Origin: Enoplolaimus lenunculus
Lineage: Eukaryota > Nematoda > Enoplea > Enoplida > Thoracostomopsidae
DNA length: 64,000 nt
NCBI GenBank assembly: GCA_030248215.1
Contig: JASANG010000308.1
Span: 21,341 to 85,340 of the forward strand
Direction of reading: 5' to 3'
In this document: one piece after another, positions 31,501 through 37,515 of the stretch
Layout: the number at the start of each line of letters is the position of its first letter
Position numbering within the stretch: position 1 is the stretch's first letter
Position numbers and translations under genes: made by a program
The notes under the pieces: model-generated
Seen by the model: the letters and a program-made list of their open reading frames with translations, nothing else
What the model was told of the DNA's origin: nothing
Databases searched by the model: none

Positions 31501-33436
31501 AGGACAATTTGGGTATGTTACCCCAAGTATGCAGAGATTTGAAAACTTATCATATGATATGCGCAGACAATACTACGAATATCATTTGATATTGAAGAAC
31601 AAATGGTGACCCCACATAATAACAGCAGACAAATACGAATATTTGAATAGGAATTCCTGCAGAAATTCAAGGCGATAGAGTACCGTTTGTAGTCGGACGG
31701 TGCTGGACGTCATCAAAAGTAAAGCGACGTCTTTAGTACACCAATATTTGATTCAAACTCAAACGCAGAAGCATTGGTACACTAAACTACTATTTATATA
31801 CAAGGTTCACCGCAGGACCGAGCTTTTATGACAGTATCCAACAAGATGTAAAAAACAAATATTTTCAATATCATATTAAATTATCAAAACTTTCCGGGCA
31901 GTTGCAATTGGAAAAAATCAAACTCAAACAGCTTTAAATTGTACAAGCAAATCGAATTTTTGAATTCTGAAGCTGTGGTTCTAAGGTTTTGCGCCTTAAG
32001 CGATCTGCAGGCGCGTATTTGGTATTTAAAGCACAATTGTGCCTCTGCCATCCAACTTTCCAATCATGTTTTGGTTCCCAAAGATTACACTGTCCCGCTG
32101 AATATGACATGATATTCGTTGAATTTTGGAATTTCATGCTATTCGCATAAATGTCCCACAGTATCACGTGACATAGCGACTCTTATACACTATGAAGATT
32201 TGAGAGCTTTGGTTTGTTAGCTAATGTCATATGACATTCCGGAATTTAATAACATTGACGTCGAATCAACATGGAAAAACCGTGACCCGTCTGCCCCGGT
32301 TATAGCGTGAACCCCGCATTAGATTTGGCTTTAAATCTAAGCTTAGTCAAACTTATGTTTAGGTTTAAGCAATGGCATATACTGAAACGTAGGTAATGTC
32401 TTTCCGTAAGCCTAACCCTAAGTGTAAATGTGAGGACAAAGTGTACAATAGCCCTTTGAAAAAACTCCATTTTAGATGCTGGGTTAACTTCTCGACTGGC
32501 GTTTTTACTGGAAGTATCATTCCGATTGTGCTGTTGTCTGTGATTGGCATTGGATTGACCGAAGCTGCGGGAATGCACGCGGATCGATTCCGATTGCCTT
32601 TGGAATCAGCACATGAAAAAGTTTCGGCTGAGTAAATTTCAATATTTTCCGTTTTTATTTTAGACGTTTTTTCTTACATTAAGGGTTGCGCTATACTTAA
32701 CGTATATATAGTTAATTGTGCCGGACGTCGCTGCACGATGCCGCGTGCCGCTATGCGTTGCTAACAAAAATATATGCAAGATCTATTTTGTGGCGTGTGG
32801 CAATTTTTAACTGTTACAGTGCCGCTGGTTGACGCGCGGCGGGGCGCGGAGAGTATAGCGGCAACTGTTATGTTTTATTTTAAAGTCATGGTTTACGAAT
32901 TAGCCGGCGTATATATGCAAGGATAAGCATAGGAGCGCTATATTTCTTTCGAAATTTTTGGAATTTAGTGACAAATACTGTAATGTTAGTAGGATGTAAA
33001 AAAAATGTCTGAAAGCTCCACATAAAACTTAGCTTTATATTTTCAACGTTTTATTGCATTTATATATAGCTTTCACTACACAAAAACCTTTCCGCCCACG
33101 TGTGATGAAAAACTGGAAACACTAAATAGGTTTAGGTTAAGGTTTAATAATACTGTATATAAACAATTAATTGTAAGAAGAGGGAAATAATTTTTTTTTC
33201 ACAAATCAACTCAAACGTATGTATTTTAGGTTAAGACATGGAAAAGTTTATAATTTTTTTCATTCAGAATTACCCAAAAAGGACTTCTAGTTAAAATCTG
33301 CCTCTGTTTGGCATCGTTCTTTTTTGGATCCATTGCGGCGTTCACGTTGCGCATCGAGTTGATTACTCCGTTTGTTGCTTTGAATATTGCGCTTGGATGG
33401 TACATTTTTTCAACGCATACTTTGGCTGATGCGAAG
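1149..33436 (+). CDS. Multi-sushi, C-type lectin, Thr-stalk seven-helix receptor (adhesion-GPCR-like), gene level, partial
   Basis: Thirty exons were read by eye, and every junction keeps the reading frame, giving about 1,830 codons. The order is four sushi exons, one C-type lectin exon, sixteen sushi exons, one poly-threonine exon, one sushi exon, a 14-nt microexon, then six exons for seven membrane helices. All ectodomain exons are symmetric phase 1-1, the usual signature of shuffled extracellular modules. The membrane part resembles class B2: SPAR after helix 1, a Cys before helix 3 (NDLCEFVG), CW in extracellular loop 2 (DYACWVNFS) and a helix 7 reading ALNIALGWYIF. No GAIN/GPS cleavage module was seen between the last sushi and helix 1. 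The start lies left of the window. The last exon ends in phase 0 and the cytoplasmic tail exon was not found. It is probably a cell-surface receptor with a long adhesive ectodomain; the ligand is unknown. Confidence 0.88.
2723..2914 (+). CDS. Sushi/CCP exon 2 of the receptor
   Basis: The acceptor is TTGCTTTTAG and the donor GTAATT, phase 1-1. Four cysteines are present (PSCPAP, ELQCDE, LTCGIN, PICE). This is one of the few modules here that keeps the family's Trp between Cys3 and Cys4 (NGTWEP). Confidence 0.85.
3675..3869 (+). CDS. Sushi/CCP exon 3 of the receptor
   Basis: The acceptor is TTTTTTTAG and the donor GTAAGT, phase 1-1. The cysteines are AVCSNL, LDCEEGYEL, IKCDA and PQCN. Tyr (GQYDPV) replaces the usual Trp. 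Confidence 0.85.
4347..4517 (+). CDS. Sushi/CCP exon 4 of the receptor
   Basis: The acceptor is ATTTTACAG and the donor GTAAGA, phase 1-1, 57 codons. The cysteines are TCPEF, VTCNSEYYL, RVCGI and PECL. Tyr stands in the Trp position (NGTYIND). Confidence 0.85.
4820..5580. other. Intron 4-5 with an unrecognised 109-codon open stretch
   Basis: Just before the lectin exon there is a degraded piece of the CAGTGGCGGATCCAGG repeat near 5053. An open stretch on the + strand follows at 5076-5405 with denser coding-like composition (FKIFHKPLREIIKELELV). No splice sites link it to the receptor frame and I recognise no family. It may be a leftover of a mobile element or of another gene. Confidence 0.3.
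5609..6067 (+). CDS. C-type lectin-like domain exon of the receptor
   Basis: A single 153-codon exon (acceptor TTTTACTTCAG, donor GTTAGT, phase 1-1). It has long-form CTLD features: CPPGWQ and ACYQIG near the N-terminus, VADCKSL in helix 1, LSIFPSSAEY, a WG core (LWGLTS), LDWVSGYP, and late cysteines (KQCIAY, VKCPGG, HVCQIP). The calcium and sugar motifs EPN, QPD and WND are not visible, so calcium-dependent sugar binding is doubtful. It sits between the fourth and fifth sushi modules seen in the window. Confidence 0.85.
6726..6941 (+). CDS. Sushi/CCP exon 5 of the receptor (divergent)
   Basis: The acceptor is GTTTTTAG and the donor GTATGT, phase 1-1, 72 codons. Four cysteines fit a stretched sushi fold (IPCTLTN, TANCNSN, YACAIE, LECS). 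The end of the module lacks the aromatic residue. Frame and phase fit both neighbours. Confidence 0.72.
7682..7879 (+). CDS. Sushi/CCP exon 6 of the receptor
   Basis: The acceptor is CATTTACAG and the donor GTAAGT, phase 1-1. The cysteines are GTCEQID, LKCFASA, ISCEML and PTCE. It is more divergent than most, with Trp displaced to FDWISC. Confidence 0.78.
8325..8502. mobile_element. hAT-type MITE, copy 2
   Basis: A 178-bp element with the same inverted ends, flanked by CATGCTGC and TATGCTGC, an 8-bp duplication with one change. It is non-coding and sits in a receptor intron. Confidence 0.85.
9033..9203 (+). CDS. Sushi/CCP exon 7 of the receptor
   Basis: The acceptor is GCATTTTTAG and the donor GTAAGT, phase 1-1, 57 codons. 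The cysteines are GICYPP, YGCTAEYYY, HYCSPDG and GVCI. The spacing is typical of a sushi module. Confidence 0.82.
9462..9632 (+). CDS. Sushi/CCP exon 8 of the receptor
   Basis: The acceptor is AAATTTTAG and the donor GTAAGT, phase 1-1, 57 codons. The cysteines are RCPNVTLSNGTV, FECDPGYKLIG, IRCGVNGTY and PTCF. This is among the most canonical sushi modules of the gene. Confidence 0.87.
10342..10518 (+). CDS. Sushi/CCP exon 9 of the receptor
   Basis: The acceptor is TTATTTTCAG and the donor GTTTGT, phase 1-1. The cysteines are LCPTLSV, IICEPGYVLIG, LICQNTS and PTCE. Confidence 0.85.
11036..11206 (+). CDS. Sushi/CCP exon 10 of the receptor
   Basis: The acceptor is GTAATTTTAG and the donor GTAAGC, phase 1-1, 57 codons. 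The cysteines are TCEPYTLENG, IYCDVGYVLTG, VTCFNGTY and SCT. Confidence 0.86.
11639..11824 (+). CDS. Sushi/CCP exon 11 of the receptor
   Basis: The acceptor is CAATTTTAG and the donor GTTAGT, phase 1-1. The cysteines are TCPRLTVENGNV, ITCDPGFVLIP, VTCLLN and PACV. Confidence 0.86.
12574..12753 (+). CDS. Sushi/CCP exon 12 of the receptor, with an extra cysteine pair
   Basis: The acceptor is TTTTTTCAG and the donor GTAAGT, phase 1-1. Six cysteines are present: the usual four (SCPSL, VNC, LTCNDD, PTC) plus SPCNTT and CSCPP, which could form a third disulfide. Trp is kept (QSWDFN). Confidence 0.8.
12774..12990. mobile_element. Foldback MITE with about 85-bp arms
   Basis: The left arm begins TAACTGTTTTTACAAGCTAA and the right arm ends AGCTAAAACAGTTA; they pair imperfectly over most of the 217 bp, including AGACGCCAGA with TCTGGCGTCT. 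It is non-coding and sits in the intron after sushi exon 12. Confidence 0.75.
13607..13798 (+). CDS. Sushi/CCP exon 13 of the receptor
   Basis: The acceptor is AACTTTAG and the donor GTAAGT, phase 1-1. The cysteines are VYCADPHPLDNG, YQCVSDKY, YVCLNNGTY and SCI. Confidence 0.85.
14672..14797 (+). CDS. Short, degenerate sushi-like exon 14 of the receptor
   Basis: The acceptor is TCTTATTGTAG and the donor GTAAGT, phase 1-1, only 42 codons. It has four cysteines (SCDLST, AQCVNN, VQCCV) but is too short for a full sushi fold and ends in a CC pair. Frame and phase fit both neighbours, so it can be spliced in or skipped without a shift. It could be a module in decay. Confidence 0.6.
15193..15335. 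mobile_element. TTAA-type MITE, related copy
   Basis: The inverted ends TTAGGGTTGTGCTATACTT and AGAACAACCCTAA flank an inner part close to that at 32683. It lies in a receptor intron between sushi exons 14 and 15. Confidence 0.7.
15798..15992 (+). CDS. Sushi/CCP exon 15 of the receptor
   Basis: The acceptor is ATATTTTCAG and the donor GTAAGT, phase 1-1. The cysteines are QRCPPLN, FECEDEYRL, FTCDVFD and VECI. Confidence 0.84.
16176..16317. mobile_element. TTAA-type MITE, related copy
   Basis: It runs from GGTTGCGCTATACC to AGTATAGCGCTACCC, with a GC-rich inner part (GATACGTGAGTAATTCGCG) that also occurs, diverged and reversed, near 14446-14590. Confidence 0.65.
16345..16545 (-). repeat. tRNA-derived SINE, fullest copy in the receptor introns
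   Basis: On the - strand it reads TAGCTGAGTGGTGATGGTAT (box A) and then GGAGTTCGAATCC (box B). Relatives occur near 3500-3640, 11260-11300, 19570-19640 and 24229-24340. Confidence 0.6.
16815..16990. repeat. GTAGCCAAG repeat family copy
   Basis: It runs from GGGCCCGTAGCCAAG to GTGAGCTGGCTATGGG and contains GTTTGCCCCTCCTGAAACAT. Related copies lie at about 960-1105, 1468-1650 and, reversed, 13345-13515, all in the receptor introns or just upstream. Confidence 0.6.
17154..17351 (+). CDS. Sushi/CCP exon 16 of the receptor
   Basis: The acceptor is AATTTTTCAG and the donor GTAAGG, phase 1-1. The cysteines are GSCVVAT, FSCPSGQHLVG, ATCTSTG and PECH. Confidence 0.84.
18104..18283 (+). CDS. Sushi/CCP exon 17 of the receptor
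   Basis: The acceptor is TTTTTTCAG and the donor GTAATC, phase 1-1. The cysteines are VCPPPSAINNG, FLCDTGYDLFG, IVCQPDK and PVCK. Confidence 0.86.
18952..19051 (+). pseudogene. Relic of a sushi exon in the intron after exon 17
   Basis: The translated stretch CTLPELNEMVVGVP and then IFKCK looks like the first half of a sushi module. The polypyrimidine tract is followed by CTG where the acceptor CAG would be, the second half is missing, and a TTAA-flanked MITE begins right after it. This is the gene's own exon in decay; the homology is judged by eye. Confidence 0.4.
19052..19243. mobile_element. TTAA-type MITE, copy next to the relic sushi exon
   Basis: It runs from GATTAAGGATGCGCTATACT to AGTATAGTGCAATCC and has a long inner palindrome of GCCGC-rich sequence. 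It starts where the recognisable part of the relic sushi exon ends. Confidence 0.65.
19332..19553 (+). CDS. Sushi/CCP exon 18 of the receptor
   Basis: The acceptor is GTATTGTAG and the donor GTACGC, phase 1-1, 74 codons. The cysteines are QCSAPAS, ITCADGYELVG, LVCLPTG and KCL. A longer Cys1-Cys2 loop than in most modules explains the size. Confidence 0.84.
20067..20252 (+). CDS. Sushi/CCP exon 19 of the receptor, with duplicated donor downstream
   Basis: The acceptor is TGTTTCAG and the donor GTAAGT, phase 1-1. The cysteines are ACPTISL, ARCNWLHELIG, LTCLPNGAY and PECR. The last 24 bases of the exon and the start of the intron are duplicated in tandem (20229-20307 and 20308-20386), so a second identical donor follows 79 bases later. 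Confidence 0.85.
20229..20386. repeat. Perfect tandem duplication, 79-bp unit, across an exon-intron border
   Basis: Two identical 79-bp copies start with ATTATCCTGTGCCCGAG. The copies carry the end of sushi exon 19 and its GTAAGT donor. If the second donor were used, the frame would read a few codons past the first donor and reach TAG, so only the first donor gives a full receptor. Confidence 0.95.
20899..21090 (+). CDS. Sushi/CCP exon 20 of the receptor
   Basis: The acceptor is AATATTTTAG and the donor GTAAGT, phase 1-1. The cysteines are ICGYVFV, ASCDSGRYLVG, FTCLKNHTY and PVCQ. It is the last module before the threonine stalk. Confidence 0.84.
21091..22448. other. Receptor intron before the threonine stalk, no exon seen
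   Basis: It contains CTAAG-type repeats near 21470-21560 and an end of the GTAGTGACCCGAATAAGAGG family near 22040-22110. No further sushi exon was found in either frame phase. Confidence 0.55.
22449..22775 (+). CDS. Poly-threonine (mucin-like) stalk exon of the receptor
   Basis: The acceptor is TTGTTATAG and the donor GTAAGG, 109 codons, phase 1-1. In the frame set by the neighbours the exon is mostly Thr, coded by ACA, ACG and ACT triplets, with a few Ser, Ala, Val, Ile, Arg and Lys, ending LPALTAGPDIK. Such stretches are normally heavily O-glycosylated and stiff, which would hold the sushi chain away from the membrane. The DNA is a near (ACA)n microsatellite, so its length probably varies between alleles. 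The poly-Asn and poly-Val readings of other frames are shadows. Confidence 0.85.
23000..23182 (+). CDS. Membrane-proximal sushi/CCP exon 21 of the receptor
   Basis: The acceptor is TATCTTTCAG and the donor GTCAGT, phase 1-1. The cysteines are QCAVSHLTIANGTI, FDCDQGLIMHG, LHCQSDG and PSCG. It is the only sushi between the threonine stalk and the membrane helices. Confidence 0.86.
23373..23386 (+). CDS. 14-nt microexon linking the last sushi to helix 1
   Basis: The 14 bases AACCGCGGAAACAA lie between TAATTTTAG and GTAAGT. With the preceding G they code EPRKQ and change the phase from 1 to 0, which is what the helix 1 exon needs. Skipping it would throw helix 1 out of frame. Called from splice sites and phase only. 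Confidence 0.65.
23966..24130. mobile_element. Foldback MITE, TATTCTCAAATG family
   Basis: The ends GTATTCTCAGCTATGTATAG and CTACACACATTTGAGAATAC are inverted. Single ends of the same family occur near 4274, 12419, 18308, 37960 and 38608. Confidence 0.65.
24229..24340 (-). repeat. tRNA-derived SINE fragment abutting the helix 1 exon
   Basis: The stretch starting AACCCTTTCTCACATGAATA matches copies near 16345-16460 and 19570-19640. On the - strand it contains A-box-like (AGCTCAGTGGTCATCGTAA) and B-box-like (GGGATCGAATC) sequence. It ends exactly where the acceptor ATTTCAG of the helix 1 exon begins. Confidence 0.6.
24341..24450 (+). CDS. Helix 1 exon of the receptor
   Basis: The acceptor is CTAATTTCAG and the donor GTAAGT; phase 0 in, 2 out. 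It codes PPYQEE and then a hydrophobic helix (VAITVIQTFGCVWILSLLAA) as in adhesion-GPCR helix 1. Confidence 0.8.
24820..24919 (+). CDS. Loop 1 and helix 2 exon of the receptor
   Basis: The acceptor is GTTTATTTTAG and the donor GTAAGT; phase 2 in, 0 out. It codes RVISPARILQMGLEISLFLA and on to LLISTVIRPETTN. SPA(R) and ISLFLAHLL align by eye with the class B2 pattern SPRTKIHLNLCISLLLAELL. Confidence 0.85.
25459..25621 (+). CDS. Helix 3 and loop 2 exon of the receptor
   Basis: The acceptor is ATATTTTCAG and the donor GTAAAA; phase 0 in, 1 out. It codes SNDLCEFVGIALQFFFV, then AGFYAVESFHSFCVMTSMV and the start of helix 4. The Cys is the conserved disulfide partner at the top of helix 3. Confidence 0.87.
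26538..26687. repeat. Minisatellite, six copies of a 25-bp unit
   Basis: Six head-to-tail copies of TTGCATTTAGTTGCTGTATA plus TATTC, with almost no variation. It sits in the receptor intron between the helix 3 and helix 4 exons. There are no spacers, so it is not a CRISPR array. Confidence 0.9.
26973..27039 (+). CDS. Helix 4 / extracellular loop 2 exon of the receptor
   Basis: The acceptor is TGATTTTGCAG and the donor GTAAGT; phase 1 in, 2 out after counting partial codons. It codes GIGGLSTFLTAAPHYGDYQS. It leads directly into the CW motif of the next exon, across a 5.4-kb intron that holds the gypsy copy. Confidence 0.82.
27629..27929 (-). repeat. 3' LTR of the gypsy element
   Basis: The 301-bp repeat starts TGGGACCGTAAG on the + strand and ends GACGCCACA. 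It is preceded by the target duplicate CTTGTG. On the element's own strand it follows the polypurine tract. Confidence 0.92.
31107..31407 (-). repeat. 5' LTR of the gypsy element
   Basis: The 301-bp partner starts TGGGACCCTAAG on the + strand and ends GACGCCACA, followed by CTTGTG. On the element's strand it is followed by the primer-binding-like TGGTGAGCCC. Confidence 0.92.
32476..32631 (+). CDS. CW motif, helix 5 and loop 3 exon of the receptor
   Basis: The acceptor is CATTTTAG and the donor GTAAAT; phase 2 in, 2 out. It codes CWVNFSTGVFTGSIIPIVLL and then a charged loop (HADRFRLPLESAHEK). The CW pair is the class B hallmark of extracellular loop 2. Confidence 0.87.
32683..32870. mobile_element. 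TTAA-flanked MITE, related copy
   Basis: It starts TTAA-GGGTTGCGCTATACTT and ends near AGTATAGCGGCAACTGTTA. It shares an inner stretch (GCGTTGCTAACAA...ATATATGCAA) with the copy at 15193. It lies in a receptor intron. Confidence 0.7.
33268..33436 (+). CDS. Helices 6 and 7 exon of the receptor
   Basis: The acceptor is TTCATTCAG and the donor GTAAAC; phase 2 in, 0 out. It codes EITQKGLLVKICLCLASFFF (helix 6) and PFVALNIALGWYIFSTHTL (helix 7), then ADAK. The following tail exon was not identified. Confidence 0.85.
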
Positions 33437-35275
33437 GTAAACGTTTTTAGAACGGTGTACGATCAGGGTGTAACCGGATATCCGTTTCAGTTTCCAGTAA
33501 AAATTGGCGACCGTTTTCGGTATAGAAATATCGAAAATTTTAGTTTTTTGTTCAAAGTTAGTTAAAATCACGTGTAATCTCGTACTTTCTCATTAAACAT
33601 ATGCTGTATTGTTGTTTTATGCCAAATAAAAATCACAATTTATCTAAAATCTCAAAAAAATTTCCGTGCATTCGCTATTTTTTTTCTTTGAAATTTAAAA
33701 AGCCCGGTGAATATTTGCATGCCTCGCTTGCGTTGGAAGAAAAATAAAACATTTCTGAAACTTTTGTACTTGAATATCCGTTTTCCATTTCCGTTATTTT
33801 TACTATCCGTTTACACCCAGTCAACGAGCCTTAACTGCACACAAATGAAATTGCCGGTTGCAGACCATAGGAGGTTGGAAATATTTCCTACTATTCTTAA
33901 AACAAGCATGGCACCTGCCTGAATACTTGCATACTCAAATTTAATCATTCCTTTCACCAAAACTACCCGGTAGCGGCGGAGGTACGGAATATGGACCCAG
34001 CTAGAAACTTAATAAAAAATAGTTCATTTTATAGATTTCGACGCGCTGAGTTCAACGGTACCATTTTTAGCGCTGCAGGGACCCCAGTTCAATAGTTATG
34101 GTCCTTTAAATTTGAACTATTTACGATACAAAACATGTTCAAACACCAATCAAATTTGTGTAAGGAATAAACCTGGTAAAATTTATACTTTACGAATATG
34201 TGGATGATAGATATATACTTCCTGTTCCAATCGGTGCGTTTGCACCATAATTTCGAGGGTCGTAACTTTTTAACTGTTAGTCATGCAGCCATAAAAATGG
34301 TACCGTTGAATTCAGTTCGTCGAGATCTATAGGCGAACCACTTTTTATCGAAATCCTAAGGGGAGTCAGATTCTGTACCTCCGCCCCCCAGTGGAATATA
34401 CTACTTGAAGTAAGAGTATATCTGCCCGAAATCTGTGAAAGACAATGAAAAACAGTTGCACTGATCATTAAAATAACCTTATTGGCTATGCCCCTGAACC
34501 TACACTAAAACCAACAGTTCTTTTAGAAACATAATTTCTGTAAATTATTAACGTGATTCAAGATTCAGAGTCCATACCGAAACGTCTATTTACCTAACCG
34601 GATTCGCGAGGTGGGCACGCCTCCAAGTACGGGTATGTCTAAGAGGATTATGTAAATTTTCAGCTCAATTTAGACAAATCGCTGTTATTTCTAAATTTTG
34701 TTTTTCAAGGTTCGCGTCCTGGTCAGTAAAACAATGAAGAAATTGACATCGTGTTGCAAAAAATAAAATTTTGTAAAATTTAAATATGCATAAATCAATG
34801 CTTCTAATAACACAATTCGAGTCGAATGTTAAAAAATGTGTTTTATGCGGTATAACTGTTAAACGCTGCGCATTGTGTAATATTTTTAATTTATTATTTT
34901 TTACTTCGGCTTGAATATAGGCTTATCCTTAGGGTTAGGCTTAGGAATATACTTATCTCTTGTTACGGATTTGTGCTATAATACGATAACCGCACAGTTT
35001 CAACTGAGTTCACCAAAGTGTACTTTATACTTGCTGGAAAGGGATGCAATGCTTGCAAACAAAAACCTAAAGCCTATAATTCATTCATTGTCACATGAGA
35101 GTATGAACGTTAAAATATTAGCTTCATATGACACATTTATACAAATAATTAAATTTTATTCAAATTCTCATAACACTGTTTTTCTTTGATCCTTGACTAA
35201 ATCCTACATCGAAAGGCTTCAATTCATCGTTTAATCGAACTGAAACTTGGTCTTAGACTTTAAATTTAGGCTTAA

Positions 35276-35437
35276 GGGTTGCATTATACTTGATGTACGC
35301 CGCGGCACGCCGGCACGCGGAACGATATTTGTTTTTTAAAACTTGTCGCACACCGCATACGACAAATTTCGACTATGTTTTTGTTAGCGGTGTAGCGGCG
35401 CGCGGCTGCGTCGGGCATAGTAAAATATAGCGCAACC
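35276..35437. mobile_element. TTAA-flanked MITE (piggyBac-type target), clearest copy
   Basis: The inverted ends GGGTTGCATTATACT and ATATAGCGCAACC are bounded by TTAA on both sides. The interior is GC-richer than its surroundings and non-coding. Confidence 0.8.
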
Positions 35438-37046
35438 TTAAATCTAAAACAAAAGTTTGTCGTATAAGTGCCGAGTATATATTTCACAATGGCCAGGTAT
35501 TTAACTCTCTATATTAAAATTCGAAAACCAGGAATTTAAAATAGTCAAAAAGTATAGCGCCAAGCTTAATTAATAATGGTAATGTCGTGTTGTTTCAAAT
35601 TTTGTAATATGGTTCCAATGTCTTATAACTATTTTCTAAAATTATCACATTATGCAATATTTGAACGGGTGTAGACATTAAATTTTACATGGTCTCTATG
35701 TTATGCATTTGGATTTCTAAATACCTTTGCAATAGGATTTGTTACAAATTATAAGGCAAGTAGAATATATCCTTCAAGCCCCAATAGATTCCTAATTTGC
35801 GACGTAAGGGCATAAAATGGGGGGATTCACAAAAAAATTTCTGAGAAGAAAAACACACTTTACACTTTTATAATATTTTGCAAATCTGTACTTGTTTAAT
35901 TTTCAACCACACTTGAATCTTATTAAATATGCTTCAACTATATATAATTCAGCTACGGTTTTAGCACTTTTAAAAGCAAAAATAACTTTCACATTTCGCG
36001 TGAGCTGAAAGGGTATATTTGCAAACTAGATAATTCTGATCTTATATTTTGTTCAAAACTCGTGCCCTTATTTTTCATCACTCGGATAATTAGCGTATAA
36101 CACGTGAAGTAGTTATTTCCCGAACCACCGAAACTCGGTCAATGTCGCGCCAGGTGGGCTGGATAATATATAGTACCGTGCTACTGCTTTACATTTTCAT
36201 ATTTGCACAATTTGTAGCATTTCACGGTGATTTTTCGGTTTTATTTACCTACCATCTGTATGTCTAGCAATTACAAATGCAAGCGTAGATAGACTAATCG
36301 AATGCTTCAAGAAATCGGCCCGTGTTACTTTTAGGGCCGTCCCGGTTTCTGGTGGGTCTGTAAAAAGTTGGCTTACATTCTAGACTAACATTTTTTGCTT
36401 AGGCTTAGGAATACGCTTTTGTAACGCTTATAGGCTTAGGTTTAAGCTTAGGAATACGCTTAATCCACTGTTACGACCCTAAAAGTAACATTGGCCCAGA
36501 AATCAAAGCAAAATCCAAAAGTGGCGAATCATAATTGACAAGATAACACGACATTAATTATATTTCATAAAGTATTAATACTGCATGCTTCGTAAATGAT
36601 TACAGATAATCGAGGTAAATATGCATCACTACCTACTTGTCTACCAGTACGCTTGGAAATTGGCTGGGTGGTAAAGATTCTCTTGTGAATCTCCGGCGAA
36701 GTTCCTCACGTGATCGCCGCGAAAATCTCTGCGGGTGGGGTGAGGTGTGGTGCACAATTCTTACCCTATGATATTTCTGTTAATCTACAATGACACTCAT
36801 TGAATTATTTTGTCGCAATTTCGCAAGACCAGACCACAAAGTGCATCCAAAAGTATAACCGCAGTAAATGGTTTCTTCTTTAACATAAAAAATACCACAA
36901 TGTCCAGTGGATTTCATACCGGAGACTGATATCCGTGAGAATCTGGCACGGATTTTAACCGGAAATGGATGTCGTTACATGTATATACTTTATATGTGCT
37001 TAAAATGCCAATGTTCACATATACCGGAATAAAAAATTGTTGCAAC

Positions 37047-37117
37047 GGCCACGTGGTGTAGTGGTCGCATGTCTGGTTAGAATGCGGCAAGTTTCTGGTT
37101 CGATTCCCGGTGTGGTC
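37047..37117 (+). repeat. tRNA-like sequence, probably a SINE head or tRNA pseudogene
   Basis: The stretch is 71 nt. The ends GGCCACG and TGTGGTC pair as an acceptor stem, and box A (TGGTGTAGTGGTCGCATG) and box B (GGTTCGATTCC) are present. The anticodon arm does not fold normally, so a working tRNA is unlikely. Confidence 0.5.
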
Positions 37118-37366
37118 TTAAGGTTTGGCACAAGATCCAAACGAATCTATGACCGTTTCGTTCCAACACTGGATATTCGACTAAGTATACTTTGTGGAAT
37201 TCTACGTTAATGCAGTATGAAAACCGAATCCTTCACGAAAATATTGCTGCGCGCAATGGTGCTGGCACGAACCCACGACGTACGGATTGGCGATTCACGG
37301 CTGTAATCACTGAGTTGTGCAGTGAAGAAATGTACGCTACAATGACTGTCTATATCTCAATCGAGT

Positions 37367-37515
37367 TTAGCATTTGCCACAAACAAGCGGACACATTATG
37401 TGCATTGCAGAAAAATACGTATGACAGTAACCTTGTTTTGCAAGACTTTCACATTTTGGCAGGAAATTTTGACAAGGGGGATGGCCGATATGCTCCGCAA
37501 TATCGAAACGGTTAG
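37367..37515 (-). CDS. Last exon of the carboxypeptidase: ShKT domain and stop
   Basis: The acceptor is TTTGTTTCAG. It codes a six-cysteine module, PCQNFLPKCESLAKQGYC and then MHIMCPLVCGKC followed by TAA. The spacing fits ShKT, a domain often attached to secreted metallopeptidases in invertebrates. Confidence 0.92.

Larger units (their letters stand above)
33437..37366. other. No recognised exon between the receptor and the carboxypeptidase
   Basis: The tail exon of the receptor must lie here or be missed, but no phase-0 exon with a convincing acceptor was found. The stretch holds a TTAA-flanked MITE (35276-35437), a copy of a repeat shared with 38060-38212 (33665-33822, AAACTTTTGTACTTGAATAT), TTAGGC-rich pieces near 34916 and 36400-36475, and a tRNA-like SINE head at 37047-37117. 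Confidence 0.6.
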
